From contig NZ_VRKQ01000010.1 of NCBI RefSeq assembly GCF_008056315.1, positions 558,001 to 622,000 on the forward strand: DNA of 64,000 nucleotides, written 5' to 3'. The notes beneath the pieces were generated by a model. It ran no database searches, was not told the DNA's origin, and was given only the letters and a program-made list of their open reading frames with translations. The number at the start of each line of letters is the position of its first letter. Position 1 is the first letter of the stretch. The DNA is from Seonamhaeicola maritimus. Lineage in GTDB: Bacteria > Bacteroidota > Bacteroidia > Flavobacteriales > Flavobacteriaceae. The translations under genes and the position numbers were made by a program. Of this stretch, positions 54,441 to 63,345 are shown piece by piece.

Positions 54441-55472
54441 ATGTACATTTACATTATGTCGAGAAACCTACTAATTATATGCATGTTTTGTGTTGCATTT
54501 TTCTTCGGAAAGTTTGAAACAATATCTCAAAATCATGCAATTGAAAAAAAAGCAAATACGTTGAAACAGCCGCCATATTTAAAAGCAGGAGATACGGTTG
54601 CCATAGTGGCACCTTCAGGAATTCTTAAAAACAGAATTGGAGAAATTAATAAGGCCAAAGCGCTTTTAAAAAGTTGGGGGTTACATACTGTTATTGGTGA
54701 ACATGTGTTTAATCAGAACCATCATTTCGCAGGAACCGATAACGAACGTTGTGAGGATTTTCAAAAAGCTTTAGACGATTCAAAAATTAAAGCTATTTGG
54801 TGTGCAAGAGGCGGTTATGGCTCAGTCAGGATATTAGATAAACTAGATTGGTCAGTCTTTAAAGAAAACCCTAAGTGGATTATTGGTTATAGTGATATTA
54901 CTGCTATTCATAATGAAGTCCATAATTTAGAAATTCAATCCATTCACGGTATGATGTGTACCAGTTTACAGGATGACACCGAAACTATTAAAGAAACCAT
55001 AAAAACTTTTAAAGCTTCTCTTTTTGGCCAAAGCATAAGCTACACCTTAAAGGGTTCTGACTTCAATAAACAAGGAACGGTAACCGCTCCTATCGTCGGT
55101 GGAAATTTATCCATTTTAAGCAGTATGTTGGGTTCTAAATCTAGTATTGATACTTCAGGAAAAATTATATTTATAGAAGAAATTGGCGAATACAAATATC
55201 ATATTGACCGTATGCTTCAAAGTTTAAAACGAGCCGGTTATTTTGATAATTGTAAAGGGCTTATTGTGGGTGATATGACAAAGGTGAAATCTAACACTAC
55301 AAAGTGGGGCTCATCTGTTGAAAAACTTGTTTTAGATGTTCTTTTGGATTACAATTTTCCTATTGCTTTTAATATGCCCGCAGGTCATGAAAAAGACAAT
55401 AGAGCATTAGTGTTTGGCAGGAATGTGAACTTAATCGTTAAAAAGGAACAATCAACTATTATTTTCAAGTAA
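54441..55472 (+). CDS. LD-carboxypeptidase, peptidase family S66
   Basis: The 343-residue enzyme trims murein tetrapeptides. The nucleophile Ser lies in WIIGYSDITAIHNEV (about residue 152), with ARGGYGSVRIL before it. The acid/base Glu and His are in IFIEEIGEYKYHIDRML and the C-terminal PAGHEKDNRAL. An N-terminal hydrophobic stretch (about 8-25) suggests export or anchoring. The ORF has an in-frame second Met at 54456 (MSRNLL), an equally good start. It is divergent from metG. The small exported gene follows. Confidence 0.9.
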   Translation: MYIYIMSRNLLIICMFCVAFFFGKFETISQNHAIEKKANTLKQPPYLKAGDTVAIVAPSGILKNRIGEINKAKALLKSWGLHTVIGEHVFNQNHHFAGTDNERCEDFQKALDDSKIKAIWCARGGYGSVRILDKLDWSVFKENPKWIIGYSDITAIHNEVHNLEIQSIHGMMCTSLQDDTETIKETIKTFKASLFGQSISYTLKGSDFNKQGTVTAPIVGGNLSILSSMLGSKSSIDTSGKIIFIEEIGEYKYHIDRMLQSLKRAGYFDNCKGLIVGDMTKVKSNTTKWGSSVEKLVLDVLLDYNFPIAFNMPAGHEKDNRALVFGRNVNLIVKKEQSTIIFK

Positions 55473-55517
55473 TTTTAGGCTTTATCATAGATTTGTATGG
55501 AATTTAAAACCCATTCT

Positions 55518-55772
55518 ATGATGAAAAAATTACATTTAGTATTAGCGGTTATTATGCTATCATTTTCTATAAGTGCAAATGCCGACACAATCAAAAATTC
55601 AGATTTAAATTTAAACAATCCAGATGTACGTAAGTGCCTGTTGGATGCTACTAAAAGTGAAGGCTGGAATTTAGCTTCTGTTTACTTAAATTCTGATGAC
55701 AAATTAGTGTATATTTTTGATAAAGGAAACGACACAAAAATTTACACAAGTAAAGAAGTATTTACTAAGTAA
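55518..55772 (+). CDS. small exported protein
   Basis: The frame opens upstream at 55497. The Met-Met at 55518-55523 (MMKKLHLVLAVIMLSFSISANA) starts a clean signal peptide, so I take 55518. The mature part is about 61 residues, starting DTIKNSDLNLNNPD. It has a single Cys in RKCLLDATKSEGW and resembles no family I know. It is followed by a strong terminator and shares direction with the carboxypeptidase gene 45 bases upstream. Confidence 0.6.
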   Translation: MMKKLHLVLAVIMLSFSISANADTIKNSDLNLNNPDVRKCLLDATKSEGWNLASVYLNSDDKLVYIFDKGNDTKIYTSKEVFTK

Positions 55773-55790
55773 AAACATTTCTTACTTCAA

Positions 55791-55831
55791 GAAAAGCCAA
55801 CTATTCTTTTATGTTTAGTTGGCTTTTTTTA
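55791..55831 (+). terminator. terminator after the small exported gene
   Basis: AAAAGCCAACTA and TAGTTGGCTTTTTTT pair across about 13 bases, with a long T-run. Confidence 0.85.
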
Positions 55832-55876
55832 TTTACCTTATCCTTGTCTATGTAGTTCTATTTGTTATTCGATATT

Positions 55877-56029
55877 ATGGGATTTTATGATTTATCAAAA
55901 GAAGAACGAAATGTTTTAGTTGACAAAATCAATGAAAGCATAAAAGCAGATTTGATTTCGAATAAAACCAAAGTTGTTATTGAATACTTTTCTGATGAAG
56001 ACACCTATATCAGAAAAACGGGTACTTAG
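55877..56029 (+). pseudogene. N-terminal fragment of a frameshifted HEAT-repeat gene
   Basis: ATG at 55877 runs 50 codons, MGFYDLSKEERN to DEDTYIRKTGT, and stops at TAG 56027-56029. The next frame, read -1, continues TGYLAMGKIFYAEPEL without a gap in protein logic, so the two ORFs are one gene broken by a single missing base near 56020. DxDxYIRKTAY-type sequence is what HEAT repeats show at a helix start. A sequencing error is possible. Confidence 0.65.
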
Positions 56030-56031
56030 CT

Positions 56032-56643
56032 ATGGGCAAAATATTTTACGCAGAACCAGAACTTCAATCTACAATCCTTTCAACTTTAAATAATCTACTA
56101 AAATCTGATGTTGACAAGGTTAGACAAACCACTATAAATGCTGCCGGAGAAGTTGGTAAATTTCATTTTGATAAAGTGCAGCATTTTTTTGATACTGGAT
56201 TATTTGATAAACACCATTCTGTTAGAAATGCGGTGATTGGATCGGTTAAAAAAATGAGCGAAAAGAACTCCATTCCAGTTTTAGCTTGGGCCAAAACTTA
56301 TTTAAAGCATCCAAACAAAGAAGTGAGACGAGAAATATGTCATGGTATTGAATTACGTGGTAGAACACACCCACAAGATATTTTACCTCTTTTAAAAACA
56401 TTAGAGTTTGATGAAACCAAACGAGTAACCGATACACTTATTCATGTTTTAGGCCAAATAGCTTATAAAAATGGGTGTTTACAAACCGTTGTTAACCACC
56501 TTAAATCTTGGGAAAACAAAGTACTAGTTGAAAAAGCTTTAGATGAAATTGTTGATGTACATGAACGGTATAAAAAGTTTGCTATACTAACTCAACAAGA
56601 GGCTATTGATTATATAGATGCAAATTACATCTCCAACAATTAA
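56032..56643 (+). CDS. HEAT-repeat protein, C-terminal part of the split gene
   Basis: The 203-residue frame holds several HEAT-like helix pairs: TILSTLNNLLKSDVDKVRQTTINAAGEVGKF, HHSVRNAVIGSVKKMSEKN, HPNKEVRREICHGIELRG and DETKRVTDTLIHVLGQIA. The Met at 56032 lies inside the repeat solenoid, so it is unlikely to be the native start. The intact protein would have about 254 residues beginning at 55877. HEAT solenoids bind proteins or DNA; the function is unknown. The end overlaps the convergent TonB-domain gene by 4 bases. Confidence 0.75.
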   Translation: MGKIFYAEPELQSTILSTLNNLLKSDVDKVRQTTINAAGEVGKFHFDKVQHFFDTGLFDKHHSVRNAVIGSVKKMSEKNSIPVLAWAKTYLKHPNKEVRREICHGIELRGRTHPQDILPLLKTLEFDETKRVTDTLIHVLGQIAYKNGCLQTVVNHLKSWENKVLVEKALDEIVDVHERYKKFAILTQQEAIDYIDANYISNN

Positions 56644-58397
56644 AACAACTTATTCAATTTTTTTAATTCGACTTTTAAACCTTCTAAATCCACCTCTTTG
56701 AAGTTGAATTCCACTTGAGGGTTTTCTTCCGTAGTAGTTTCTACTACATCCAGAAATATTTTTCCTTTATCTTTTTTTATAGCAATAAGAATTACTTCTT
56801 CATTTTCAGGGACCATTTTAAAATCGAATACTTTACCTGACCTTCTGCTTGGTAAAACTGAGTTCCATGATTTAAAAACCATATTAACTCTTATGTCGCC
56901 TTGAGCATCCTCTATTCTCACAGTATACCTAAGTTTATCTTTAGTGTTAATAAACCTATCACAGTTTATCCAACCCAATTTTGAAGTTCTTAAAACATAA
57001 CTATTAACCTCGGCTACAGAAACATTTTTATTATCATTTGAGCTTAACTTACTCTCAACCCTGTTAATAAATATAGAGTCTCTATTTCTTCTATCTATTA
57101 ATGAACGACCCACACTTGCCGATCCATCAGCTTGAAAGATGATTGGTAATGAAAAAGGCACATTCACTGCTCTACCTCTTTGCTTGCCAGGTTTCATTTT
57201 AGGCAATAATGCAATGACTCTATTGGCTTCAATTTCTGATTCTAGTTCTGAGCTTCTAGACCTAATATCAACTACATGACCATTTTTATCAATCTTGAAA
57301 ATGACATTGATTCTTTGTTTGCCTCTAAGCCCAATATCATTTACCATTTGAGTGTTAAAGTTTCGCATAACAAATTGGCTAATTCTTTCGCTTGTACAAT
57401 TTCTGGTGTTATTTCTACTCAAATTTTCACAACCGGGATAGACTGGAACTTCTTCAATAACAGCAAAGGGCACATCTATTTCTTCTTCTACAATTTCTAC
57501 CAATTCAATTTCATCAACCAAAGCTGTTTCTTTTTGAAGATTCCAATTTATATTACCTCCATCCCAATTTCCAGAAAACATCTGCATATTTTTCTTTTTT
57601 GTCGGAAATATGATTTCTATAAGTGTATTTTCATTGAGTAGTAACTTCTTATCATTCTGTTTGGCCTCAATAAAGAGCATGCCCCCTGTTTCCAGGAATT
57701 GTCCATCCGATTGGGTTGATAAATTTGCCAGTAACATATCTGAAAGCTTATAATACTCCATTACTTTTAAGTCGATATTTCCAGTAACAATTTGATTATT
57801 ATCATCTACAAATGAATTTGCTTTTATTATTAGTTTAGTGCCTTCATTACAGATTATTGTACTGTCAATAGCTACATTTATTGTAATGGTTTCAGGAATT
57901 TTTTCTGGAATTTTAACTTCTGTTATTTCAGTTTGAGGTTTTATATTTTCTTTTTCAACCACCTCCTCTTTTTGTAAAACCTTTTCAACTTTTGAAGTGT
58001 CAATTAAAAGTATTTCGTTAGAACTATCTTTGGGCGTTGTTAAATCTAAAAATGGTTCGGAGTCTTTTACTTCAATCTCTACTGGATTGGTTTTTTCTAT
58101 TTTGGCATCTTTAGAGTTTTTGTGCATGAAAACAATTGCTACCAAAACAACTATTACCGAAGTAAACCCGAAATACTTAAACCATTTATACTTGATATAA
58201 ACCTGTTTTCCTTTTTTAACATCTGCCTTTAATTGTTGACGCTTCATCCCTTCTAAAAAAAGAACATGATCTTCAAACTCTTTATTAAAAGAGGCATCCG
58301 CCTTTAAACGATTTTTAAAAATTTGAATTTCTACTTCAGAAAGTCTTTCATTTAAATAATCATTTATCAACTCTATAGTTTGTATGTGTTTTTCCAT
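56640..58397 (-). CDS. membrane anti-sigma-like protein fused to a TonB C-terminal domain
   Basis: The 585-residue protein has an N-terminal cytosolic region with anti-sigma-like helices (1-65) and one membrane span (about 71-92). A periplasmic part rich in Glu/Lys follows, then a beta domain (about 175-245, TKLIIKANSFVDDNNQIVTGNIDLKVMEYY) and a TonB C-terminal domain (about 325-425) with VPVYPGCENL and VIFKIDKNGHVVDIRSRSSELE. The final about 150 residues are unassigned. The ECF sigma gene lies just upstream, 11 bases away, suggesting a cognate pair linking an outer membrane event to transcription. Confidence 0.75.
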   Translation of the reverse strand: MEKHIQTIELINDYLNERLSEVEIQIFKNRLKADASFNKEFEDHVLFLEGMKRQQLKADVKKGKQVYIKYKWFKYFGFTSVIVVLVAIVFMHKNSKDAKIEKTNPVEIEVKDSEPFLDLTTPKDSSNEILLIDTSKVEKVLQKEEVVEKENIKPQTEITEVKIPEKIPETITINVAIDSTIICNEGTKLIIKANSFVDDNNQIVTGNIDLKVMEYYKLSDMLLANLSTQSDGQFLETGGMLFIEAKQNDKKLLLNENTLIEIIFPTKKKNMQMFSGNWDGGNINWNLQKETALVDEIELVEIVEEEIDVPFAVIEEVPVYPGCENLSRNNTRNCTSERISQFVMRNFNTQMVNDIGLRGKQRINVIFKIDKNGHVVDIRSRSSELESEIEANRVIALLPKMKPGKQRGRAVNVPFSLPIIFQADGSASVGRSLIDRRNRDSIFINRVESKLSSNDNKNVSVAEVNSYVLRTSKLGWINCDRFINTKDKLRYTVRIEDAQGDIRVNMVFKSWNSVLPSRRSGKVFDFKMVPENEEVILIAIKKDKGKIFLDVVETTTEENPQVEFNFKEVDLEGLKVELKKLNKLF

Positions 58398-58408
58398 AAT
58401 TTCCTGAA

Positions 58409-58948
58409 TTAAGATTGAACTGTTTTACTAGTTTGATAGATGTCTTTTGCCTTTGTTAGACACTTATACTTTTGGTTTTTTGCAATCTTTTCAGATTTAA
58501 ATTGCATCACATTTGCTATATCTTTAAAAGACATTGCCTTGTGATAAAACAACCTTAAAAGTTCTTGACATCGTTTCCCTAATTCGAGAAATGCGTTTTC
58601 TGCAAGTTGATATTTTTTCTCTTCTAAAACACTGTGGAAGTGCTCTACTTCATTTTCATTTAAATTATGTAGTTCTTGTTTAGAAAATTTCTTTTGGGTA
58701 TCCTTCCAAATAAATCGAGATACCGAATATATATATGTGTAAAATGAAGATGTAAGTTTAAAATCTGATTTTTCCAGATTTCTATTTAAAATAATGAGTG
58801 CTTCCTGAAAAACATCAGAAGCATCTTGTTTCTGACCTCCTTTTGATAAAATAAGCGCTTCAATTTTAGGATATAAACCGTATAATTTACTAAATGCTTT
58901 TTCGCGTTGACCTTGTTTAAAAAGTTCTAAGATTTTTTTATCGTTCAT
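58409..58948 (-). CDS. ECF-type RNA polymerase sigma factor
   Basis: The 179-residue product has sigma region 2 (about 10-75, DASDVFQEALIILNRNLEKSDFKLTSSFYTYIYSVSRFIWKD) and region 4 (about 115-165, CQELLRLFYHKAMSFKDIANVMQFKSEKIAKNQKYKCL). It is followed after 11 bases by the membrane TonB-domain protein that probably holds it inactive. Target promoters are not evident here. Confidence 0.88.
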   Translation of the reverse strand: MNDKKILELFKQGQREKAFSKLYGLYPKIEALILSKGGQKQDASDVFQEALIILNRNLEKSDFKLTSSFYTYIYSVSRFIWKDTQKKFSKQELHNLNENEVEHFHSVLEEKKYQLAENAFLELGKRCQELLRLFYHKAMSFKDIANVMQFKSEKIAKNQKYKCLTKAKDIYQTSKTVQS

Positions 58949-59037
58949 AAAACTGCTTTTCTACTTAATGGTCAATTTGTAAAAAGGTCTCCTAAATTTA
59001 TTCTATTTTTTTAACTACTCTGAAATATTAGTAAAAA

Positions 59038-59607
59038 TTAACCGCGTTGAGCCCTAATAAAAGGAATTGATAAAGGGTAATTAAAAGTGCCCTTGCTAAG
59101 TGCAGAACGGATATTGATTGCACTAACCAGAATTCCAAATAAAACTACTGCGGCTGTTCCGAAAAAGTTGAAACCGGGAAAAGGGAAAAAAGCCAATAAT
59201 GAGACAAAAAATAATAGAGTTATCGTACAATGAAAATTAATTACTGCACGCCCATGCTTATCGTAGGTTTTATTGTCTCCAGATTTATGAATCCATAAAA
59301 ACAAGGGAAATAAAATATTTGCAAAGGGGATGATTAACCCTAAAAATGGAGAAGCATGAAAAAAAAGCATCCACTTACGTTGAATAACTTCTTCGTTAGG
59401 GTTTTCTAATACAATGAGGCTATCTAGATTTACATCAAGCCCGATGGCTAATAATTTAACCGTTTGTAAATGAGGCTGGACTTCACCTTTTTCTATTCGT
59501 TGAATTGTACGCACTCCTACTGAAGATTTATCAGATAAGTCTTCTTGGGTATATCCTTTTAATTTTCTTTGATAAAGAAGATTTTCGCTTATAGTTTGTT
59601 TTTTCAT
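59038..59607 (-). CDS. XRE-family HTH protein with DUF4870 membrane domain
   Basis: The 189-residue protein joins an N-terminal Cro/C1-type helix-turn-helix (about 8-62, LLYQRKLKGYTQEDLSDKSSVGVRTIQRIEKGEVQP) to a C-terminal membrane domain of three spans (about 80-180) with HASPFLGLIIPFANILFPLFLWIHK and GRAVINFHCTI, the DUF4870 pattern. It would be a membrane-tethered DNA-binding regulator. This fusion is common in flavobacteria. It is the last gene of a minus-strand group between the sigma and DnaJ genes. Confidence 0.85.
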   Translation of the reverse strand: MKKQTISENLLYQRKLKGYTQEDLSDKSSVGVRTIQRIEKGEVQPHLQTVKLLAIGLDVNLDSLIVLENPNEEVIQRKWMLFFHASPFLGLIIPFANILFPLFLWIHKSGDNKTYDKHGRAVINFHCTITLLFFVSLLAFFPFPGFNFFGTAAVVLFGILVSAINIRSALSKGTFNYPLSIPFIRAQRG

Positions 59608-59733
59608 TTTTTTGATTTTGATGATACAAAGCTAAATCAACTTCTTTGTTTTTAACACGTCATTTAAATGTCACCTAAATGACACTTGCAGTTTTTATAA
59701 GGGTTGATACGTGATAAAATGAGATTTTATGTT

Positions 59734-60501
59734 CTAAAACCTCAACTCTTTCTGTAAATGCTCATAAGCTTCCTGAACTTGTCTAAACTTTTCTACGGCA
59801 CCTTTTTGGTGTTCTTTACCTAAGTGAATGACTCTATCAGGATGGTATTTTTTAGCCATTTTGCGGTATGCTTTTTTGATTTCATCAACAGTTGCTCCTT
59901 TTTCAAGTTCCAGAACGGTATATGCATTATCGCTACTATTGTAGAACATGGCCTTTATACTTTCGTAATCACGCGCATTAATTCCTAAATAACCCGCCAT
60001 GATTTGAATTTGGCGTTCTTCGTCTTGCGTAACAATACCATCCGCTTTTGCTATGCCAAATAAGAAATGTATAAGTTGTAAACGCGATGGGTGATCCATC
60101 ATTTGTTTAATTTGCAAACACACTTGTCGTTTAGAAATCTTTTGTTTGCTTATGCCTTTAAACAGTTGAAACGCGTGATTTGCTCGCTCCTTTCCATACA
60201 TATTAGAAAACTGCTGACGTACATAATCCAACTCGCGTTGGTCTTGTTTACCATCGGCTTTTATAACAATAGATGCTAAAACAAGCAAACTAACTTCAAA
60301 ATCACCTGATTGTGTTTGTGGACCTTGAGACCTACTTCTATAAGTTGTTCTTTTTCTCCTTTTTCCTTCACCTAGCAGCGTATCTCCATTCCCATTTGTC
60401 ATAGAATCAATAACACTACCTAAAGCAACTCCAATAATAGCACCTATTGGCCCTCCAAACGACCAACCTAATGCGCCTCCAATCCATTTTGAAAAACTCA
60501 T
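59734..60501 (-). CDS. TerB-DnaJ (DjlA-like) co-chaperone
   Basis: I place the start at 60501 ([20 protein letters not shown]): the frame to 60528 would begin within the TATATTTG element at 60526-60533. The product of about 255 residues has a Gly-rich N-terminal hydrophobic segment (about 1-30), a TerB-like domain (about 75-170) and a C-terminal J domain with HPD in [20 protein letters not shown]. It should stimulate DnaK at the inner membrane. It resembles DjlA in domain order. Confidence 0.87.
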   Translation of the reverse strand: MSFSKWIGGALGWSFGGPIGAIIGVALGSVIDSMTNGNGDTLLGEGKRRKRTTYRSRSQGPQTQSGDFEVSLLVLASIVIKADGKQDQRELDYVRQQFSNMYGKERANHAFQLFKGISKQKISKRQVCLQIKQMMDHPSRLQLIHFLFGIAKADGIVTQDEERQIQIMAGYLGINARDYESIKAMFYNSSDNAYTVLELEKGATVDEIKKAYRKMAKKYHPDRVIHLGKEHQKGAVEKFRQVQEAYEHLQKELRF

Positions 60502-60525
60502 GTAATTATAAATTTTATTTATCGT

Positions 60526-60533
60526 CAAATATA
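60526..60533 (-). promoter_or_regulatory. -7 promoter element of the DjlA-like gene
   Basis: TATATTTG on the minus strand, 25 bases upstream of the ATG at 60501. It overlaps the longer ORF start, so it supports the shorter product. Confidence 0.5.
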
Positions 60534-60576
60534 ATATTAGTTAGTTGACTGCAGAACTAATTTGTTACACAATTGG

Positions 60577-60584
60577 TATCTTTG
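60577..60584 (+). promoter_or_regulatory. brxB -7 promoter element
   Basis: TATCTTTG fits TAnnTTTG, 40 bases before the ATG of the bacilliredoxin gene. No clean TTG -33 element is seen. Confidence 0.45.
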
Positions 60585-60623
60585 CTTCGCTAAAAAAATT
60601 GTTAATTATTAAAATTTAAAAAT

Positions 60624-61034
60624 ATGTATCCAGCAGAATTAGTAAAACCAATGCGTGAAGACTTGACAAATGTTGGTTTTGAAGAATTACATACACCAGA
60701 GGCAGTTGAAGCTGCCTTGGCAAAAGAAGGCACTACTTTGGTAGTGGTAAACTCTGTATGCGGATGTGCTGCAGCAAATGCACGTCCTGGAGCTAGAATG
60801 AGTTTGCAAAATGCTAAAAAACCAAATAATATTACTACTGTTTTTGCGGGAGTTGATAAGGAAGCTGTGGCAAAAGCCAGAGAATTTATGATTCCTTTCC
60901 CTCCTAGTTCACCATGTATGGCATTATTTAAAGATGGCGAATTAGTTCATATGTTAGAGCGTCATCACATTGAAGGACGTCCTGCAGAACTTATTGCAGA
61001 AAACTTAGTTGATGCTTATAATGAGCATTGCTAA
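60624..61034 (+). CDS. brxB: bacilliredoxin BrxA/BrxB family
   Basis: The 136-residue thioredoxin-fold protein has the CGC motif (Cys46, Cys48) in VNSVCGCAAANARPGA and a Pro-rich loop FPPSSPCMALFKDGELVHML. Such proteins remove bacillithiol from mixed disulfides. A terminator follows, so it is a single-gene transcript. Confidence 0.93.
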   Translation: MYPAELVKPMREDLTNVGFEELHTPEAVEAALAKEGTTLVVVNSVCGCAAANARPGARMSLQNAKKPNNITTVFAGVDKEAVAKAREFMIPFPPSSPCMALFKDGELVHMLERHHIEGRPAELIAENLVDAYNEHC

Positions 61035-61067
61035 AAGGTTAAAAAAGCAAGTCTGAATATAAAGTAT

Positions 61068-61095
61068 AAACCACGATGATTATCGTGGTTTTTTT
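61068..61095 (+). terminator. terminator after the bacilliredoxin gene
   Basis: AAACCACGAT and ATCGTGGTTT pair around GATT, followed by T residues. Confidence 0.85.
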
Positions 61096-61150
61096 ATGTT
61101 TTTACGCAACCTTTTTAAGGTCATTCCATCTTTAAATAAAAGAATTGATT

Positions 61151-61549
61151 ATGAAACCACTACAAAAACATCTATGGATGAGTACTTTCCTTTGCCTCTT
61201 TTTTTTGGCTTGTTTACCAGATGATGGAGAATCTTCAGACTATGATCAGGAATTGGAAACACTAACAATCTTAAAGGCGCAAATTGAATCTCTTGCAGCA
61301 AATTCTGCTTGCAACGATAGTTCTGATTGCAGATATATTGCCTTTGGAAGTAAACCTTGTGGTGGCCCTTGGAGTTACTTAGTTTATTCAACCTCAATTG
61401 ATACAACCGATCTTGAAAATAAGGTAGGCCAATACAATCAATTAGAAGCTTTATTTAATGCCAAATGGGGTATAGCTTCAGATTGTGTAGTTGTTACAGA
61501 ACCCGTTGATGTTATTTGTGAAAATAATATTTGTGTAGCCGTTTACTAA
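61151..61549 (+). CDS. exported Cys-rich lipoprotein, unknown function
   Basis: The frame opens at 61145 (MIMKPLQ); the ATG at 61151 gives MKPLQKHLWMSTF as the signal start. The lipobox LACLPDD suggests lipoprotein anchoring. The mature part of about 110 residues has Cys pairs in NSACNDSSDCRYIAFGSKPCGGP and SDCVVV...ICENNICVAVY, suggesting two or three disulfides. Bacteroidetes have similar conserved exported proteins without assigned function. It overlaps the extended upstream frame of the acyltransferase gene, whose likely start is 61600. Confidence 0.65.
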   Translation: MKPLQKHLWMSTFLCLFFLACLPDDGESSDYDQELETLTILKAQIESLAANSACNDSSDCRYIAFGSKPCGGPWSYLVYSTSIDTTDLENKVGQYNQLEALFNAKWGIASDCVVVTEPVDVICENNICVAVY

Positions 61550-61599
61550 ACCTGAGTTTATTTATTTTTCTTCTGCGAAAAATTCATGTACTTTTGGGC

Positions 61600-62337
61600 A
61601 TGCTAAAATTATTATCATACCCCTTAAGCATAATTTATTATACTTGCTTTCTAATTTTATTAATATTTTTTCACCCCATTCAATGGTTTTGTTTTAATGT
61701 TTTTGGATATCAAGCTCATAAAAAGAGTGTTGATATTTTACAATTTTTTCTTGTTCATTGCACGAAATTATTAGGAACCAGAATTTCATTTAATAATGAA
61801 CAAAATATACCCTTAAACACACCACTAATTATTGTTGCTAATCATCAAAGTATGTATGACATATCACCAATTATGTGGTATATGCGAAAACACCACACTA
61901 AGTTTATTAGTAAAATGGAATTAGGTAAAGGCATTCCTAGTGTATCCTATAATTTACGTCATGGTGGCTCCGTTTTAATAGATCGTAAAAACCCAAGACA
62001 GTCATTACCTGCTATCATGAAATTTGGAGAATATATTGAAGCTAATAAACGTGCAGCGGTAATTTTTCCTGAAGGTACACGAAGTAAAGATGGTACTCCT
62101 AAACCATTTCAAACTAAAGGATTGGAGATTTTATTAAAAAAAGCACCATCGTCTTTGGTGGTCCCAATTTCCATAAATAACTCCTGGAAAATGCAACGCT
62201 ATGGTAAGTTCCCAATGGGAATTGGCAATCATATTTCATTTAAGGTTCATAAACCTTTAAAAGCTGCTTCATTTCCTAATAAAAAAGAATTAATAAATAG
62301 TGTTGAAACCACTATAAAAGAAAATATTCACTCATAA
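61600..62337 (+). CDS. plsC: 1-acyl-sn-glycerol-3-phosphate acyltransferase
   Basis: The product of 245 residues from Met at 61600 (MLKLLSYPLSIIYY) has an N-terminal membrane span and the PlsC motifs NHQSMYDISP (NHxxxxD, residues about 80-89), FISKMELGKGIP and FPEGTRSKDG, plus VVPISINNS. It adds an acyl chain to lysophosphatidate. The frame extends upstream to 61531, but that part overlaps the lipoprotein gene end and has no PlsC logic. The desaturase gene follows after 9 bases, suggesting coordinated membrane-lipid synthesis. Confidence 0.9.
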   Translation: MLKLLSYPLSIIYYTCFLILLIFFHPIQWFCFNVFGYQAHKKSVDILQFFLVHCTKLLGTRISFNNEQNIPLNTPLIIVANHQSMYDISPIMWYMRKHHTKFISKMELGKGIPSVSYNLRHGGSVLIDRKNPRQSLPAIMKFGEYIEANKRAAVIFPEGTRSKDGTPKPFQTKGLEILLKKAPSSLVVPISINNSWKMQRYGKFPMGIGNHISFKVHKPLKAASFPNKKELINSVETTIKENIHS

Positions 62338-62346
62338 AATAAATAG

Positions 62347-63336
62347 ATGTCGTTAAAAAATGTGCGTTTAGAAGTCATGCAGTACTTGGAAAAAGATGTA
62401 GACACCTTAATTGAAAAATATTTAATTCCTATTGAAAAAATCTGGCAACCAACAGATTTTCTTCCAAATTCTGAAGGTGATAATTTCTTTGAAGAAACCA
62501 GAGAAATAAGAGAACTTTCAAAAGAATTACCCTATGATTTTTGGGTGGTTTTAGTGGGTGATATGATTACAGAAGAAGCTTTACCTACCTACGAATCTTG
62601 GTTAATGGATGTGGAAGGTGTAAACCAAAGAGACAGAGAAAGTTCATGGTCTAAATGGGTGCGCCATTGGACCGCTGAAGAGAACAGACATGGTGATGTG
62701 TTAAATAAATACTTATACTTATCAGGAAGAGTAAACATGCGAGAAATTGAGAAAACTACACAATATTTAATTGCAGATGGTTTTGATATTGGTACAGACA
62801 GGGACCCGTATAAGAATTTTGTTTACACCAGTTTTCAAGAATTGGCCACTTATATTTCACATAACAGAGTTGCCAAAATTGCGAGAGAAAAGGGTAATAA
62901 GCAACTATCTAAAATGTGTAGAATTATTTCTGGTGATGAAATGCGACACCACAATGCTTATTCAGAATTTGTAGAACGTATTTTTAAGGTAGATCCCAGC
63001 CAAATGATGATGGCATTTCATTATATGATGAAGCAAAAAATAACTATGCCTGCTCATTTTTTAAGAGAATCTGGTGATAAAATAAGTACTGCTTTTGAAG
63101 AATTTTCTAATACAGCACAACGCATAGGTGTTTACACCTCTAGAGATTATGTTGATATTTTACAAAAATTGATTGAGCGCTGGGAATTAGACAAGGTTAC
63201 CAATCTTACTGATGAAGCAGAAAAAGCACGTGACTACTTGATGAAATTACCAAATAGAATGTTACGTTTAGCGGACAGAATTAAAATTCCTGAAAACTCA
63301 TTTGAATTTAAATGGGTTGAGCCTGCAAGAGTATAG
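62347..63336 (+). CDS. acyl-ACP desaturase
   Basis: The 329-residue soluble di-iron enzyme has the ligand sets EENRH (residues 111-115) and DEMRHHN (197-203), with Glu76/77 in GDMITEEALPTYE. It introduces a double bond into acyl-ACP. It sits between plsC and the HD gene, 9 bases after plsC. The family is common in marine flavobacteria and may set membrane fluidity at low temperature (inference). Confidence 0.92.
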   Translation: MSLKNVRLEVMQYLEKDVDTLIEKYLIPIEKIWQPTDFLPNSEGDNFFEETREIRELSKELPYDFWVVLVGDMITEEALPTYESWLMDVEGVNQRDRESSWSKWVRHWTAEENRHGDVLNKYLYLSGRVNMREIEKTTQYLIADGFDIGTDRDPYKNFVYTSFQELATYISHNRVAKIAREKGNKQLSKMCRIISGDEMRHHNAYSEFVERIFKVDPSQMMMAFHYMMKQKITMPAHFLRESGDKISTAFEEFSNTAQRIGVYTSRDYVDILQKLIERWELDKVTNLTDEAEKARDYLMKLPNRMLRLADRIKIPENSFEFKWVEPARV

Positions 63337-63345
63337 TAATAAAAA

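Noticed and set aside
56005-56032. Programmed -1 frameshift as the first explanation for the split HEAT gene
   Set aside because: AAAAACGGG is not a standard slippery heptamer and no clear downstream pseudoknot was seen; a missing base is simpler.
57276-57641. 121-codon plus-strand ORF
   Set aside because: It is antisense to the TonB C-terminal domain and its periplasmic linker; no signal or family pattern.
61531-61599. Upstream start of the acyltransferase gene
   Set aside because: The extra 23 codons overlap the end of the lipoprotein gene and do not resemble PlsC N-termini; the ATG at 61600 is preferred.
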